A stretch of 64,000 bases of DNA from Roseobacter sp. MED193 (GCF_000152965.1 NZ_CH902583.1:2853194-2917193); one strand, 5' to 3'; shown: positions 37,169-46,803, counted from the first letter of the stretch. Notes: a model not told the origin generated them from the letters alone. Program-made: numbers and translations.

Positions 37169-38467
37169 ATGAGCGATAAACAAAACAACTCGATTGCCTT
37201 TGTCGCCACAAGTGTAATCCCTGAATCGCCGCCTCCGGCCGGGGATACAGGGGCCTACAAATGGGTGCGGGATAACCTGTTCTCAAGCATTCCCAACAGC
37301 ATTCTGACACTCGCTGCTCTGGCGCTGCTTTATTCCCTGCTCAGCAACACGCTGCCTTGGATTTTGAATGGCGTCTGGACGACCTCCTCGCTGGCGGAAT
37401 GTCGCGAGGTGCTGAACGGCAAATCAGGCGCCTGTTTCTCGGTGCTGTCTGAGCGTTGGAACCAGTTGCTTTATGGTTTCAAGTACCCCACCGACCAATA
37501 CTGGCGGCCAAACCTGGCCCTGGTCCTGTTGCTGATTGCCTTGGCACCGGTGCTGTTCTTTGATTTGCCGCGCAAGCTGCTGGCATTCACCGTTATCTAC
37601 CCCTTCCTGGCCTTTTGGCTGATCTGGGGCGGGACCATCATGGTGCCAATTGTGGCTCTGATTGGTTTCGCAGTGGCGGCTGTTGTATTCCAAAAGCTGG
37701 GCAAGGGCAGCTTTGCTGCCGGGTTCTTTGGCGCCATCGTTGCCGCCCTGGTGATCTGGAAGGTCGGCGGAATGCTGATCCCTGAAGGCGCGTCTGAAAG
37801 TGCAATGCTGTCATCTGTGCCCTCGCGTGATCTGGGTGGCTTTATGCTCAACATGATGCTGGGTGTGACCTGTGTGTCCTTGTCGGTGCCGCTGGGGATT
37901 GCGCTGGCCTTGGGGCGTCAGTCCTCAATGCCGCTGATCAAATGGATCTGTGTGGTCTTCATCGAATTCGTGCGCGGCGTGCCGCTGATCACGCTACTTT
38001 TTGTGGCTTCGGTGATGCTGTCCTACTTCTTCCCGCCTGATGCGACGGTGGATCTGTTCCTGCGCGTGGTCATTATGATTACCCTTTTCTCTGCGGCCTA
38101 TATTGCCGAAGTGATCCGGGGTGGTCTCGCGGCCCTGCCAAAGGGACAGTATGAGGCGGCTGACAGTCTGGGTCTGGATTACCCACAGGCGATGCGTCTG
38201 ATCATCCTGCCACAGGCTCTGAAGATCTCCATCCCCGGTATCGTGAACGTGGCTGTTGGCCTGTTCAAAGATACCACGCTGGTCTCGGTCATTTCGATGT
38301 TCGACATGGTTGGGATGATCCGTGGTCCTATCCTTGCCTCAACCGAGTGGAACGGCGTCTACTGGGAGCTCTTGGGCTTTGCAGCCGCTTTGTTCTTCGT
38401 CGTTTGCTACGGCATTTCTCAATACTCTCAGTGGCTCGAGCGTCGCCTCGCCACTGGTCACCGATAA
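37169..38467 (+). CDS. aapM: General L-amino-acid ABC transporter, permease AapM
   Basis: 432 residues, partner of AapQ. An extended N-terminal region with several membrane segments precedes the core. The EAA loop is YEAADSLGLDYPQAMRLIIL. GALEEAA-type coupling to AapP is expected. Twelve bases separate it from aapP, with a AAGGAGG site. Confidence 0.94.
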   Translation: MSDKQNNSIAFVATSVIPESPPPAGDTGAYKWVRDNLFSSIPNSILTLAALALLYSLLSNTLPWILNGVWTTSSLAECREVLNGKSGACFSVLSERWNQLLYGFKYPTDQYWRPNLALVLLLIALAPVLFFDLPRKLLAFTVIYPFLAFWLIWGGTIMVPIVALIGFAVAAVVFQKLGKGSFAAGFFGAIVAALVIWKVGGMLIPEGASESAMLSSVPSRDLGGFMLNMMLGVTCVSLSVPLGIALALGRQSSMPLIKWICVVFIEFVRGVPLITLLFVASVMLSYFFPPDATVDLFLRVVIMITLFSAAYIAEVIRGGLAALPKGQYEAADSLGLDYPQAMRLIILPQALKISIPGIVNVAVGLFKDTTLVSVISMFDMVGMIRGPILASTEWNGVYWELLGFAAALFFVVCYGISQYSQWLERRLATGHR

Positions 38468-38479
38468 GGAGGCCGGACA

Positions 38480-39247
38480 ATGGCTGACACTTCTCAAATG
38501 CAAGTCTCTGACGAAATCGCGATCACCATCAACCAGATGAACAAGTGGTACGGGTCGTTTCACGTGCTGCGCGACATCAACCTGACCGTGAACCAAGGCG
38601 AGCGGATCGTGATCTGTGGCCCCTCGGGCTCGGGTAAATCGACCCTGATCCGCTGCATCAATGCGCTGGAAGAACACCAGCAGGGCAGCATCGAAGTCGA
38701 TGGCACGCTCTTGTCGAATGATCTGAAGAACATCGACAAGATCCGGTCTGAGGTCGGCATGTGCTTCCAGCACTTCAACCTCTTCCCGCATTTGACCATT
38801 CTGGAAAACTGTACGCTGGCGCCGATCTGGGTTCGCAAGACACCTAAGAAAGAGGCCGAAGAGCGGGCGATGCATTTCCTGGAAAAGGTGAAAATCCCGG
38901 ATCAGGCCAACAAATACCCCGGCCAGCTTTCAGGTGGTCAGCAGCAGCGAGTGGCGATTGCTCGCTCGTTGTGCATGATGCCGCGCATCATGCTGTTTGA
39001 TGAACCCACCTCGGCGCTCGACCCTGAGATGATCAAAGAGGTGCTCGACACCATGATCGAACTGGCGGAAGAGGGCATGACCATGCTCTGCGTGACCCAC
39101 GAGATGGGCTTCGCACGTCAGGTTGCGAACCGGGTGATCTTTATGGATGCAGGCCAGATTGTGGAGCAAAACGAACCAGAAGAGTTCTTTAACAACCCGC
39201 AGAGCGAGCGGACACAGCTGTTCCTGAGCCAGATCCTGGGTCACTGA
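38480..39247 (+). CDS. aapP: General L-amino-acid ABC transporter, ATPase AapP
   Basis: 255 residues. Walker [10 protein letters not shown] at 47-55, ABC signature LSGGQQQR, Walker [15 protein letters not shown] and the switch histidine in [30 protein letters not shown] is the usual start of polar-amino-acid ATPases. It powers uptake by AapQM. Confidence 0.97.
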   Translation: MADTSQMQVSDEIAITINQMNKWYGSFHVLRDINLTVNQGERIVICGPSGSGKSTLIRCINALEEHQQGSIEVDGTLLSNDLKNIDKIRSEVGMCFQHFNLFPHLTILENCTLAPIWVRKTPKKEAEERAMHFLEKVKIPDQANKYPGQLSGGQQQRVAIARSLCMMPRIMLFDEPTSALDPEMIKEVLDTMIELAEEGMTMLCVTHEMGFARQVANRVIFMDAGQIVEQNEPEEFFNNPQSERTQLFLSQILGH

Positions 39248-39272
39248 TCCAAGAACCTCGCTGCGTGACGTC

Positions 39273-39307
39273 AAACGGCCCCTCGAAAACTCGAGGGGCC
39301 GTTTTTA
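39273..39307 (+). terminator. Terminator of the aap operon
   Basis: AAACGGCCCCTCGA, loop AAAC, TCGAGGGGCCGTTTTT. Near-perfect stem followed by T residues. Confidence 0.9.
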
Positions 39308-39384
39308 TGTCTGGGGTTTGGCCCGGGCGTTAGAGCGGTTTGTCGGGCACGAGTTTGATCAGGCAATGGTTAGACCAGACGGGG

Positions 39385-39894
39385 TTACGCGGGCAGTTCT
39401 TCGCCCAGCAGTTCCCGCGGGACGATGAAATCCACTGCCCGGCCTGAGCTCCAGCTCAGCTGGCTCCAGCTGTCGATATCAAATTGCACAACCAGAGTGG
39501 CTCCCGTCGGGTAGTCGTCAAAGCGCACATGATCTGGTGGCGCGGCCACGATGGCATGGGCAAAGGCGGCGATGCCTGGATTATGGGTGACCAGCAGTAC
39601 GCTTTGGTGCTCGGCTTCGCGCAGCGCCTGAAAAAGAATTTCGGAACTGGCATGATACAGCCGCTCGCTAAATGAGGCCGGGGCTTCAAACCCCATCAGC
39701 GCCTGGGTTTCGCGGGTGCGTTGCGAGGAGGAAGACAGGATTTGGTCGGGCATATGGTTGTGTTGGCGCAGCCAATCTCCCAGGGCTTTGGCAGATCGGC
39801 GTCCGCGTTTGTTCAGGGGGCGGGCGTGGTCGCTGGGAGCCGTGCTGTCCCAGGCGGATTTGGCGTGACGGGTCAGAATCAGTGTACGGGTCAT
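39385..39894 (-). CDS. SixA-like histidine phosphatase
   Basis: 169 residues. The catalytic RHA motif is at residues 9-11 (TLILTRHAKSAWD); the second conserved histidine is in LLVTHNPGIAAFA. The small size and ARPLNKRGRRSAKALGDWL match the SixA/YjaB branch of the histidine phosphatase family. SixA of E. coli removes phosphate from a phosphohistidine of a PTS-type or phosphorelay protein; the target here is unknown. Its ATG overlaps the stop of the ferredoxin-like gene by four bases. Confidence 0.85.
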   Translation of the reverse strand: MTRTLILTRHAKSAWDSTAPSDHARPLNKRGRRSAKALGDWLRQHNHMPDQILSSSSQRTRETQALMGFEAPASFSERLYHASSEILFQALREAEHQSVLLVTHNPGIAAFAHAIVAAPPDHVRFDDYPTGATLVVQFDIDSWSQLSWSSGRAVDFIVPRELLGEELPA

Positions 39895-40586
39895 GATGGG
39901 TGAAAATACCTCATGTGATGTGCGGTTTGTTCAATGGGTCGTCCCGCCCCCTGGCTGAGGGGACATGCGCACCGGGCGAGGCATCCCTGCGTCAGGCAGG
40001 ACACTCCGGCCGGGGTCTCTAGGTGATGGTGACAGGCGGTCAAGTCATAGGGGCCGCCATCAGCCAAGGCATGTACCGGGCATGTGTTTAGACATGGCTG
40101 GGTTGTGCAGGTCGCGCAGGGAGAGTGTGCCAAAGGTGGAGGGGGTATGTCAAAGCTTTGATCGAAGTGGAGCGCCCCCCGGTAGGATATCAACATGCCA
40201 ACCTCATCATGCACCATCATTTGTGACGGGGATGTGAAGGCACGACCTGAGGCCAACGCCCAGTCCACAAAGGGAGTATAGGGTGGGCCGTCGAAGGGAA
40301 AATACGCCTTGGCCCCCAGGGCCTTGGCCAGGGCAGAAATGACACGGGTCGACCACGCATCGACGGGATCTGATTGTTGGTTCAGGTATTCAGGAGACTG
40401 GGTGAAGAGAGGCCAGAAAGACGCACCAGTGCCCAAAAGAATCAGGGTTCCATGAGCAAGCTCTTTGATGGGGCGCATTTGCGGGTGAAGCGCCCCATAG
40501 ATTATCAGACCCTGTTCAAGTGCGGCTTGGCAGATACTGTCATAGCTTGGAGCCCTCGGTGAGGTCCTGGTCGTTTTGGCGCTCAT
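39891..40586 (-). CDS. Ferredoxin-like iron-sulfur protein (QueG-like C-terminus)
   Basis: 231 residues. The N-terminal two thirds resemble the cobalamin-side fold of epoxyqueuosine-reductase relatives only weakly. The C-terminal part carries CATCTTQPCLNTCPVHAL and, further on, CHHHLETPAGVSCLTQGCLA and CACP, an unusual cysteine spacing that may hold one or two iron-sulfur clusters. Roseobacters often carry a ferredoxin-like protein here. It lies in a compact minus-strand group with argB and sixA. Confidence 0.75.
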   Translation of the reverse strand: MSAKTTRTSPRAPSYDSICQAALEQGLIIYGALHPQMRPIKELAHGTLILLGTGASFWPLFTQSPEYLNQQSDPVDAWSTRVISALAKALGAKAYFPFDGPPYTPFVDWALASGRAFTSPSQMMVHDEVGMLISYRGALHFDQSFDIPPPPLAHSPCATCTTQPCLNTCPVHALADGGPYDLTACHHHLETPAGVSCLTQGCLARCACPLSQGAGRPIEQTAHHMRYFHPS

Positions 40587-40705
40587 CTATACATCCCACT
40601 CTCTTAGGTGAGAGGATATCAGACTGATCAGCAATATAAGCGCAAAAACGGCAGCCCCTGCCCAGATACGCCCCCGTGGATCTTGTGGCGGTGTCTTGTG
40701 GCGCC

Positions 40706-41566
40706 TTACGCGCGGATCATTGAGCCGGCGCCGTGGTCTGTGAACAGTTCCAGCAGGACGGCGTTTTTGACTCGACCATCCACGATGGTGCAGGCGCGCA
40801 CGCCGGAGCGCACGGCGTCTAGGGCCGTTTCGGTCTTGGGGATCATGCCACCGGCAATCACGCCCTCGGACGTCAGGCGTTCAACATCTGCGGCTTTCAG
40901 CTCGGTTACGACCTCGCCGGTGGCATCTTTGACGCCAGACACATCAGTAAGCAGAAGCAATCGATCCGCATTGAGCGCGGTGGCGATGGCACCAGCCGCG
41001 GTGTCGCCGTTGATGTTGTATGTCTCGCCGTTGTGACCGGCCCCGATGGGGGCAATCACGGGAATGATGTGTTTCTCGAACAGATCATAGAGAACCTGCG
41101 GATCCATTTTTGCCGGAGCGCCAACAAAGCCAAGCTTGGCATTGGCTTGATCGCAGGTGATCAGATTGGCATCCTTGCCTGACAGGCCAACAGCGCGCCC
41201 CCCCTGGGCATTGATTGCCTGTACGATGCGTTTGTTGACCACACCGGACAGCACCATCTCCACCACTTCCATGGTGGCTTTATCGGTGACGCGCTTGCCG
41301 TCGACGAATTCGGACTGGATCTGCAGCTTGTCCAGCATGGCGTTGATCATTGGCCCGCCACCATGCACGATTACCGGATTGACCCCGACCTGGCGCATCA
41401 GCACGATGTCGCGGGCAAAGGTTTCCATGGCCTCATCGCTGCCCATGGCGTGGCCACCCAGCTTGATGACAACGATGGCACCGTCATAGCGCTGCAAATA
41501 GGGCAGGGCGCTCGACAGAGTTTCGGCAGTGGCAATCCAGTCGCGGTTCATATCTTGTTTCTTCAT
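40706..41566 (-). CDS. argB: Acetylglutamate kinase
   Basis: 286 residues. Phosphorylates N-acetylglutamate in arginine synthesis. [11 protein letters not shown] near residue 31 and [17 protein letters not shown] bind ATP and substrate; the family's GKDAN-type turn ([12 protein letters not shown]) and [14 protein letters not shown] are present. The start at 41566 has GAGGA upstream; an in-frame ATG five codons later is an alternative. Divergent from the SDR gene. Confidence 0.96.
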   Translation of the reverse strand: MKKQDMNRDWIATAETLSSALPYLQRYDGAIVVIKLGGHAMGSDEAMETFARDIVLMRQVGVNPVIVHGGGPMINAMLDKLQIQSEFVDGKRVTDKATMEVVEMVLSGVVNKRIVQAINAQGGRAVGLSGKDANLITCDQANAKLGFVGAPAKMDPQVLYDLFEKHIIPVIAPIGAGHNGETYNINGDTAAGAIATALNADRLLLLTDVSGVKDATGEVVTELKAADVERLTSEGVIAGGMIPKTETALDAVRSGVRACTIVDGRVKNAVLLELFTDHGAGSMIRA

Positions 41567-41707
41567 GGCTCAGGGTCCTCTTGGCGTCTGGTGTTACGCG
41601 GTTCTGTCGGCGCTGCCAAGTGTGACATCATCGGCGATATAGAGATTGCGGCCGTGGCTTGGGCTGATAGGGTCGCCTCACAGCTCAGAAAAGATGGAAA
41701 TCACGCC

Positions 41708-42436
41708 ATGCGCCAAAAGACTTTGCTTCTGACCGGTGCCAGCCGCGGTATTGGCCATGCCACCGTGCGCCGGTTTAACGCCGAAGGCTGGCGGGTGATC
41801 ACCTGTTCGCGCCAACCTTTCCCAGAGGAATGCCCTTGGGGCGGTGGTGCGGAGAATCACGTGCAGCTGGACCTGTCGGACCCCTCTGACACAATCAACG
41901 CGGTTGGCATCATCCAGGAACGTCTCGGCGGGGAGCTGGATGCGCTGGTCAATAACGCCGGTATTTCTCCCAAGGGCCCCGATGGTGCGCGGTTAAACAC
42001 TTTGGACACTGATCTGATGACCTGGGGCAAGGTCTTTCATGTCAATTTCTTTTCCTCTGTCGTGTTGGCGCGTGGGCTCAAGGATGAATTGGCCGCAGCC
42101 AAGGGGTCGGTGGTAAACGTGACCTCGATCGCGGGCAGTCGGGTGCATCCTTTTGCTGGTGCGGCCTATGCCACCTCCAAAGCAGCACTTGCAGCACTGA
42201 CCCGCGAGATGGCCCATGATTTTGGGCCTTTGGGTGTGCGGGTCAATGCCATTGCGCCGGGGGAAGTGGAAACAGCAATCCTGTCCCCCGGCACTGACAA
42301 GATAGTCGAGAAATTGCCGATGCAACGTCTGGGCCAGCCAGAAGAAGTGGCTGCGGCGATCTATTTCCTCTGCTCGCAGGAAAGCTCTTATATCTCGGGG
42401 AGTGAGATCGAAGTGAATGGCGCGCAGCACGTCTAG
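41708..42436 (+). CDS. Short-chain dehydrogenase/reductase, FabG-like
   Basis: 242 residues. TGASRGIG at 9-16, NNAGIS at about 82-87, and the catalytic Ser140, Tyr154 and Lys158 (YATSKAA). The C-terminus SGSEIEVNGAQHV is typical of 3-oxoacyl-ACP reductase-like SDRs. The start at 41708 is chosen because the longer frame from 41363 crosses argB on the other strand. Substrate unknown. Confidence 0.9.
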   Translation: MRQKTLLLTGASRGIGHATVRRFNAEGWRVITCSRQPFPEECPWGGGAENHVQLDLSDPSDTINAVGIIQERLGGELDALVNNAGISPKGPDGARLNTLDTDLMTWGKVFHVNFFSSVVLARGLKDELAAAKGSVVNVTSIAGSRVHPFAGAAYATSKAALAALTREMAHDFGPLGVRVNAIAPGEVETAILSPGTDKIVEKLPMQRLGQPEEVAAAIYFLCSQESSYISGSEIEVNGAQHV

Positions 42437-42537
42437 CCGGGACATCAAAGAAACGCTCCCCTTCGCTTTCAGCAGGGGGGTCACGAAAACAGAAATGTTT
42501 TCAAGATCTTGTTTGATTAAAACTGTCAGAAGTGCAG

Positions 42538-42614
42538 TGGCGGACCGAGGAGGATTCGAACCCCCGACCCCCTGATTCGTAGTCAGGTACTCTATCCAGC
42601 TGAGCTATCGGTCC
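42538..42614 (-). tRNA. tRNA-Arg (anticodon ACG), copy 1
   Basis: On the minus strand the gene runs from GGACCGATAGCTCAGCTGGA to GGTCCGCCA. The 7-bp acceptor stem is GGACCGA / TCGGTCC, the discriminator is G, and CCA is encoded. The anticodon stem CCTGA-CTACGAA-TCAGG gives anticodon ACG, read after deamination to ICG. 77 nt, identical to the second copy. Confidence 0.97.
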
Positions 42615-42715
42615 ACTGTGTCAGGATTTAAGGCCCCTGCTCTGGAGAAGCAAGCCAAATCGCGGCAGACTTCCCAACCTTCCCGAAACCAGCCCGAGAC
42701 GGGCAAATTAAGGAG

Positions 42716-42792
42716 TGGCGGACCGAGGAGGATTCGAACCCCCGACCCCCTGATTCGTAGTCAGGTACTCTATCCAGCTGAGCTATCGGTCC
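42716..42792 (-). tRNA. tRNA-Arg (anticodon ACG), copy 2
   Basis: Same 77-base gene as copy 1, with encoded CCA; upstream of copy 1 in the transcript sense, with a 101-base spacer. The duplicates are identical through the mature sequence and a few flanking bases. Confidence 0.97.
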
Positions 42793-42900
42793 ACTGCGGC
42801 GGGGTTTAGTGCTAGGGGATGAACTGCGCAACCCCAAAAACAAATAAGTTCCAGTCTTTTTGACCTCCTGCCCCTAGGGACAGGAGACTTGGCTGGCCAC

Positions 42901-44286
42901 TCACAGGGTGCCATCGCCCTTTGGTAGATGGATTTCAAACCTGCTGCCCTCCGGCCCGGTTTGGCTCAATTGTACCGAGCCACCGTGCCCTCTGGTCAAC
43001 TCGGCTGCAATGGCCAGTCCCAGGCCGCTGCCTCCTTTGCGAACGCTGCCCTGAAAGGGCGTGAACAGGTTGTCCTGGGCGCGTTTGGGCAACCCTGGCC
43101 CGGTATCGGATACTGTGATCCACCAGGCGTCATCCTCTTCGCGGGCAGAAATGGTCACGCTGCCGGGGGTGCCTGTGGCGACGATGGCCTGACGCGCATT
43201 TCGGACCAGATTCATCACCACGCGAAACAACTGCTCGGAATCACCGCGCAGCGTCATCCCCTTTGGCACTGCGTTGATCAGATCCACGGCAACCTCTCCT
43301 GGCGCCAACAGCTCGCTTTCGACGATGTCCTCGACCAACTCACAAAAGGCGACCCGAGAAAAGGTCGGCGCAGGCTCTTCGGCGCGGCCAAAGGCGAGGG
43401 TGCCCTCACAGAGCGACACCGCGCGGGTGATGGAATTCACCAGTTTGGGTGCCAGCCGCCGCACCAATGGGTCTTCGCTCATCTCAATGCGGTCGGTAAA
43501 CAGCTGGGCAGAGGTGAGTATATTGCGCAGGTCATGGCTGATCTTGGCCACGGCGCCGCCCAGTTGTGCCAGGCGTTCGCGCTGTCGCAGGGCTTGGGTC
43601 AGTTCGGTCTGCAACTTTTGCAGCGCCTCTTCGGCTTCGCGCAATTCAATGACGCCTGCATTGGGTTGAATGATTCCTCGGGCATCCTCTGGTGCGGCGG
43701 CATAGCGCTGCATATAGCCGACAACGCCCTTGATGGGGCGCACCAGGAATATCCGTACGGCTGCAAACAGCAACAAAGCGGTGAAGATCGAGATCACAGC
43801 AGAGAGCAGCAGAACCCGCACGCCATAGTCGATCATCGCCATACGTAGCGGCGCGGTTTCGATGGTGATTTCTATCAGCAGTCCGGCATCGCGAACTGGC
43901 GCACCAATCACGCGGATGATTCTGTTCTCTGGGCTGACCAGTTGGCGGAAGGCATCACCAATCAGCGTCACGGCATTGGCCATGCGCAGATCAAATGTTC
44001 CGGCTATGGGCTGTGGAATAGGCGAAGACAGCATCAATTGACGGATCTCATCGCGGCGCAGAACCACGTTATAGACCCCAGCATTTTGCAGCAATTCAGC
44101 CTCTAGCTCCGTCTCGAGCATATCATCGGCCAGCAAGGCCAAGGAGGCGATCTGGGCCCGCTCCAGGCGTTCGGACAGGTAATCAAGACGAAAACGGGAG
44201 ATTGACGGCACAAAGATCAAGATCTCTGCCAGCATGACGAAGACAATTGTCAGGACCAGAAACCTGCCTGAAAGCGAATTCAGCAT
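42901..44286 (-). CDS. Membrane sensor histidine kinase
   Basis: 461 residues. Two membrane segments (about 7-27 and 156-178) enclose a periplasmic domain of about 125 residues. A HAMP-like linker follows (RIFLVRPIKGVVGYMQRYA). The H-box is AKISHDLRNILTSAQ with His251. ATP-binding boxes: NLVRNARQA (N), DTGPGLP (G1), GGSGLGLAIA (G2). No response regulator lies nearby. Downstream the tRNA genes begin, upstream a flavin oxidoreductase ends 15 bases before it on the same strand. Ligand unknown. Confidence 0.92.
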   Translation of the reverse strand: MLNSLSGRFLVLTIVFVMLAEILIFVPSISRFRLDYLSERLERAQIASLALLADDMLETELEAELLQNAGVYNVVLRRDEIRQLMLSSPIPQPIAGTFDLRMANAVTLIGDAFRQLVSPENRIIRVIGAPVRDAGLLIEITIETAPLRMAMIDYGVRVLLLSAVISIFTALLLFAAVRIFLVRPIKGVVGYMQRYAAAPEDARGIIQPNAGVIELREAEEALQKLQTELTQALRQRERLAQLGGAVAKISHDLRNILTSAQLFTDRIEMSEDPLVRRLAPKLVNSITRAVSLCEGTLAFGRAEEPAPTFSRVAFCELVEDIVESELLAPGEVAVDLINAVPKGMTLRGDSEQLFRVVMNLVRNARQAIVATGTPGSVTISAREEDDAWWITVSDTGPGLPKRAQDNLFTPFQGSVRKGGSGLGLAIAAELTRGHGGSVQLSQTGPEGSRFEIHLPKGDGTL

Positions 44287-44301
44287 AGAACCCTTTCCAG
44301 C

Positions 44302-45735
44302 TTAAGGGATCCAGCGTTGCACAAATTGCACCGCACGTTTGACCATTTGGCTCTCAAAGAGCCGTGGCGAGAAATAGGCTCCTGCAACACGTTTGTTGAT
44401 CTCCCCGATCGACGGATATGGTGCCACCATGGCAGCAACCTGACTCATCTTGAGCCTATTCGCCAGCGCCAGCGACCACAATGAGATCAATTCACCTGCC
44501 TGATGGCCGACAATTGTCGCCCCAACAGGCCGTCCCTGTACCACCATCACCTTGATGAAACCCTTGGTTTTCAGCTCAGCCAGGGCGCGGTCATTGTGGT
44601 GAAAATCAAACCGGGCCAATTCCAACTTGTCCCCAAATTTGGTTCGTGCCTCTGCTTCGGTGAGCCCGACCTGTGCCAGCTCTGGATCCGTGTAGGTCGC
44701 CCTTGGGATGTGCAGGTCCTGCGCTTTGGAAGGCAAACCGAACAGGGCAGAGCGAATGATTACCCCCGCGTGATAGCCCGCGACATGGGTGAATTGCATC
44801 CCGCCCGCCACGTCTCCAATGGCATAGACCCGCTTGTTGCTCGTCCGCAGAGAGGCATCTACCTTGATGCCTGACTGGCTCGGCTCAATCCCGCCGGCCT
44901 GCAGGTTCAGCCGCTCGACATTGCTCTTGCGCCCAACGGCCATCAACAAGTGTGAGCCTGCAAAACTGCGCCCATCCTTGGTTCTCACCTCGATCGCTCC
45001 CGCCTCACCGGTGATTTCAGCGGCCAGGGCATCCTCGGCAATCTCCACGCCCTCGGCCCGCAGCGCATCCAGCACAATGGCAGCCGCTTCGGGGTCGTCC
45101 CGTCCCAAGGCCTTGGCGCCTTCGATCACCGTGACCTTGCAGCCCAGGCGGATGTGCGCTTGGGCCATTTCCATGCCGATGGGGCCGCCGCCAATAATCA
45201 GCAGATGTTCTGGGCGTTCGCGCAGATCAAACAGGGTTTCGTTGGTCTCATAGGGCACGCGCTCCAGCCCAGGTACCGGCGGCACCAGCGGCGCTGAACC
45301 TGTCGCGATCACCACTCGACGGGGGCGGATCACATGATCGCCAGCCTGCACCTCGGTCGGAGAGATAAAGGCACCGAATGCGCGAATGACCCGCACGCCG
45401 AACCCTTCAAAACGCTCCTGGCTGTCCATCGGAGCGATGGTTTCAATGGTATTGTGCACATGGGCCTTCGCAGCGGCGTAGTCCACATCCGGCACCTGAT
45501 CTGCCACACCGAAAGCCGCCGCATGGGATTGCCCATAAGCCGCCTTGGCACTGGCTAGCAGCGCCTTGGATGGCACGCAGCCATAGTTGAGGCAGTCGCC
45601 GCCCATCTTATGGCCTTCCAGCAGCACCACCGAGGCGCCCATCTGACTGGCCCCAGCGGCTACGGACAAGCCGCCAGAACCGGCGCCTATTACCAAAAGA
45701 TCACATTTGATGGGGGTCTGAGAGGTCGGGCTCAT
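44302..45735 (-). CDS. FAD-dependent disulfide oxidoreductase (mercuric reductase/lipoamide dehydrogenase-like)
   Basis: 477 residues. FAD-binding GAGSGG at 17-22; redox-active pair Cys48-Cys53 in GGDCLNYGCVPSKAL; NAD(P)-binding GGGPIGMEMAQ; FAD-binding YAIGDVAGG; a dimerisation domain after about 350. The C-terminal His-x4-Glu proton relay of lipoamide dehydrogenase is not obvious: the corresponding region reads PYPSIGEINK, as in MerA-like proteins paired with TVP38. It lacks the MerA N-terminal heavy-metal domain. Its gene follows the TVP38 gene by three bases. Confidence 0.9.
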   Translation of the reverse strand: MSPTSQTPIKCDLLVIGAGSGGLSVAAGASQMGASVVLLEGHKMGGDCLNYGCVPSKALLASAKAAYGQSHAAAFGVADQVPDVDYAAAKAHVHNTIETIAPMDSQERFEGFGVRVIRAFGAFISPTEVQAGDHVIRPRRVVIATGSAPLVPPVPGLERVPYETNETLFDLRERPEHLLIIGGGPIGMEMAQAHIRLGCKVTVIEGAKALGRDDPEAAAIVLDALRAEGVEIAEDALAAEITGEAGAIEVRTKDGRSFAGSHLLMAVGRKSNVERLNLQAGGIEPSQSGIKVDASLRTSNKRVYAIGDVAGGMQFTHVAGYHAGVIIRSALFGLPSKAQDLHIPRATYTDPELAQVGLTEAEARTKFGDKLELARFDFHHNDRALAELKTKGFIKVMVVQGRPVGATIVGHQAGELISLWSLALANRLKMSQVAAMVAPYPSIGEINKRVAGAYFSPRLFESQMVKRAVQFVQRWIP

Positions 45736-45738
45736 GGG

Positions 45739-46464
45739 TCAGCTCGCTTTCTTGGGGCGCAGGGTTTTGACGATGATCGGCATAGCGGCCAGTACACAAA
45801 GGCCAAGCAATGGGCCGATCACATGGGGCTCCCACAGCAAGGACAGGTCAGGATCTTCTCCGCGATCAAAGACTTCGCCAACGCCAACGCCGATCCAGGT
45901 GAAGACAATGGCCCCTGGAACGATGCCAATCGCCGTGGTCCATAAGAAGTTTCCAAAGCGCACGCCGACCAGCGCGGGCAACAGGTTGGCGACAAAAAAC
46001 GGCACTGCAGGCACGAGGCGTAGCAACAACAGGACTTCTATTTCATTTTGGCGCAAAGCGTTTTTCAGCATCTGCACCCGGCCTTCCGCCGCTTCCAACT
46101 TGGAGGTGAGCATTTCCCCCAGACCCAGCCGGGCTGCAAGAAAGATGCCAGAGGCGCCAATGGTCGCAGCGAAGACGTTGAGTGCCGTCCCCGTTGCCAG
46201 ACCAAACAGAAACCCGCCGGTGACGGAGGCCACCGCAGCGCCTGGCAGGGAGAAAACCACTATCAGTATGTAGATGCCGACAAAGAGTGCCACGAGCCCC
46301 AGGAAATTCTGATCGCGAAAAGCCATCAGCACCTCGCGGTTGTCGCGCAGCGTATCAAAGCTGAGATGATCTTTCAGCGTGGCAGCCCCGATCAAAGCGA
46401 TTACCACCACGACAATCAAAGGGAGGTGACGGGCAAGCCCGGGTTTTGGCGTCTTGGTCATCAT
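45739..46464 (-). CDS. TVP38/TMEM64-family membrane protein
   Basis: About 241 residues starting at the double ATG at 46464/46461 behind an AGAAGAGA site; an upstream-open 15 codons look non-coding. Five or six hydrophobic segments, with the family motif FxxRxxPxxPxxxxN: LLLLRLVPAVPFFVANLLPA, and GAAVASVTGGFLFGLATGTA before it. DedA-superfamily proteins of this type have been linked to lipid scrambling. It sits directly upstream of the flavin oxidoreductase, an arrangement that recurs in other bacteria, sometimes as a fusion. Confidence 0.88.
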   Translation of the reverse strand: MMTKTPKPGLARHLPLIVVVVIALIGAATLKDHLSFDTLRDNREVLMAFRDQNFLGLVALFVGIYILIVVFSLPGAAVASVTGGFLFGLATGTALNVFAATIGASGIFLAARLGLGEMLTSKLEAAEGRVQMLKNALRQNEIEVLLLLRLVPAVPFFVANLLPALVGVRFGNFLWTTAIGIVPGAIVFTWIGVGVGEVFDRGEDPDLSLLWEPHVIGPLLGLCVLAAMPIIVKTLRPKKAS

Positions 46465-46705
46465 TCTCTTCTTTCTTGTCCACTCTGCCCGGCTTGGGGC
46501 TTGACCCATGGTGCTACGCTTAAACTAAGGAGGCTGCGAGAGTTCGCAGGGGCTGATCACGCGGCCTTGATCTGATAGGCGTCTTTTCGTGAGGATTCGC
46601 CTCTTTGCCTAGAGGTTTTGCAACATTCTGTTGTGGCGTGCGGATATTTCCCGCGCTTTTTGATAGAAATCTTGCCCTCAGTTGCCAAAAGTCAGGGCTC
46701 AGCAT

Positions 46706-46734
46706 TTGACTTGCCGGAGAATCCCTTCTAAAGA
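46706..46734 (+). promoter_or_regulatory. Candidate promoter of rpmH-rnpA-yidD
   Basis: TTGACT at 46706-46711, 17 bases, then TAAAGA at 46729-46734. The TTGACTTG context matches strong alphaproteobacterial promoters. Confidence 0.45.
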
Positions 46735-46803
46735 CCGGGCTTCGAGATAGACCCCACGGGTAGCGATTCCGCTTGCCCGATGCAGAAATTGGAGACCGGA
46801 GCG

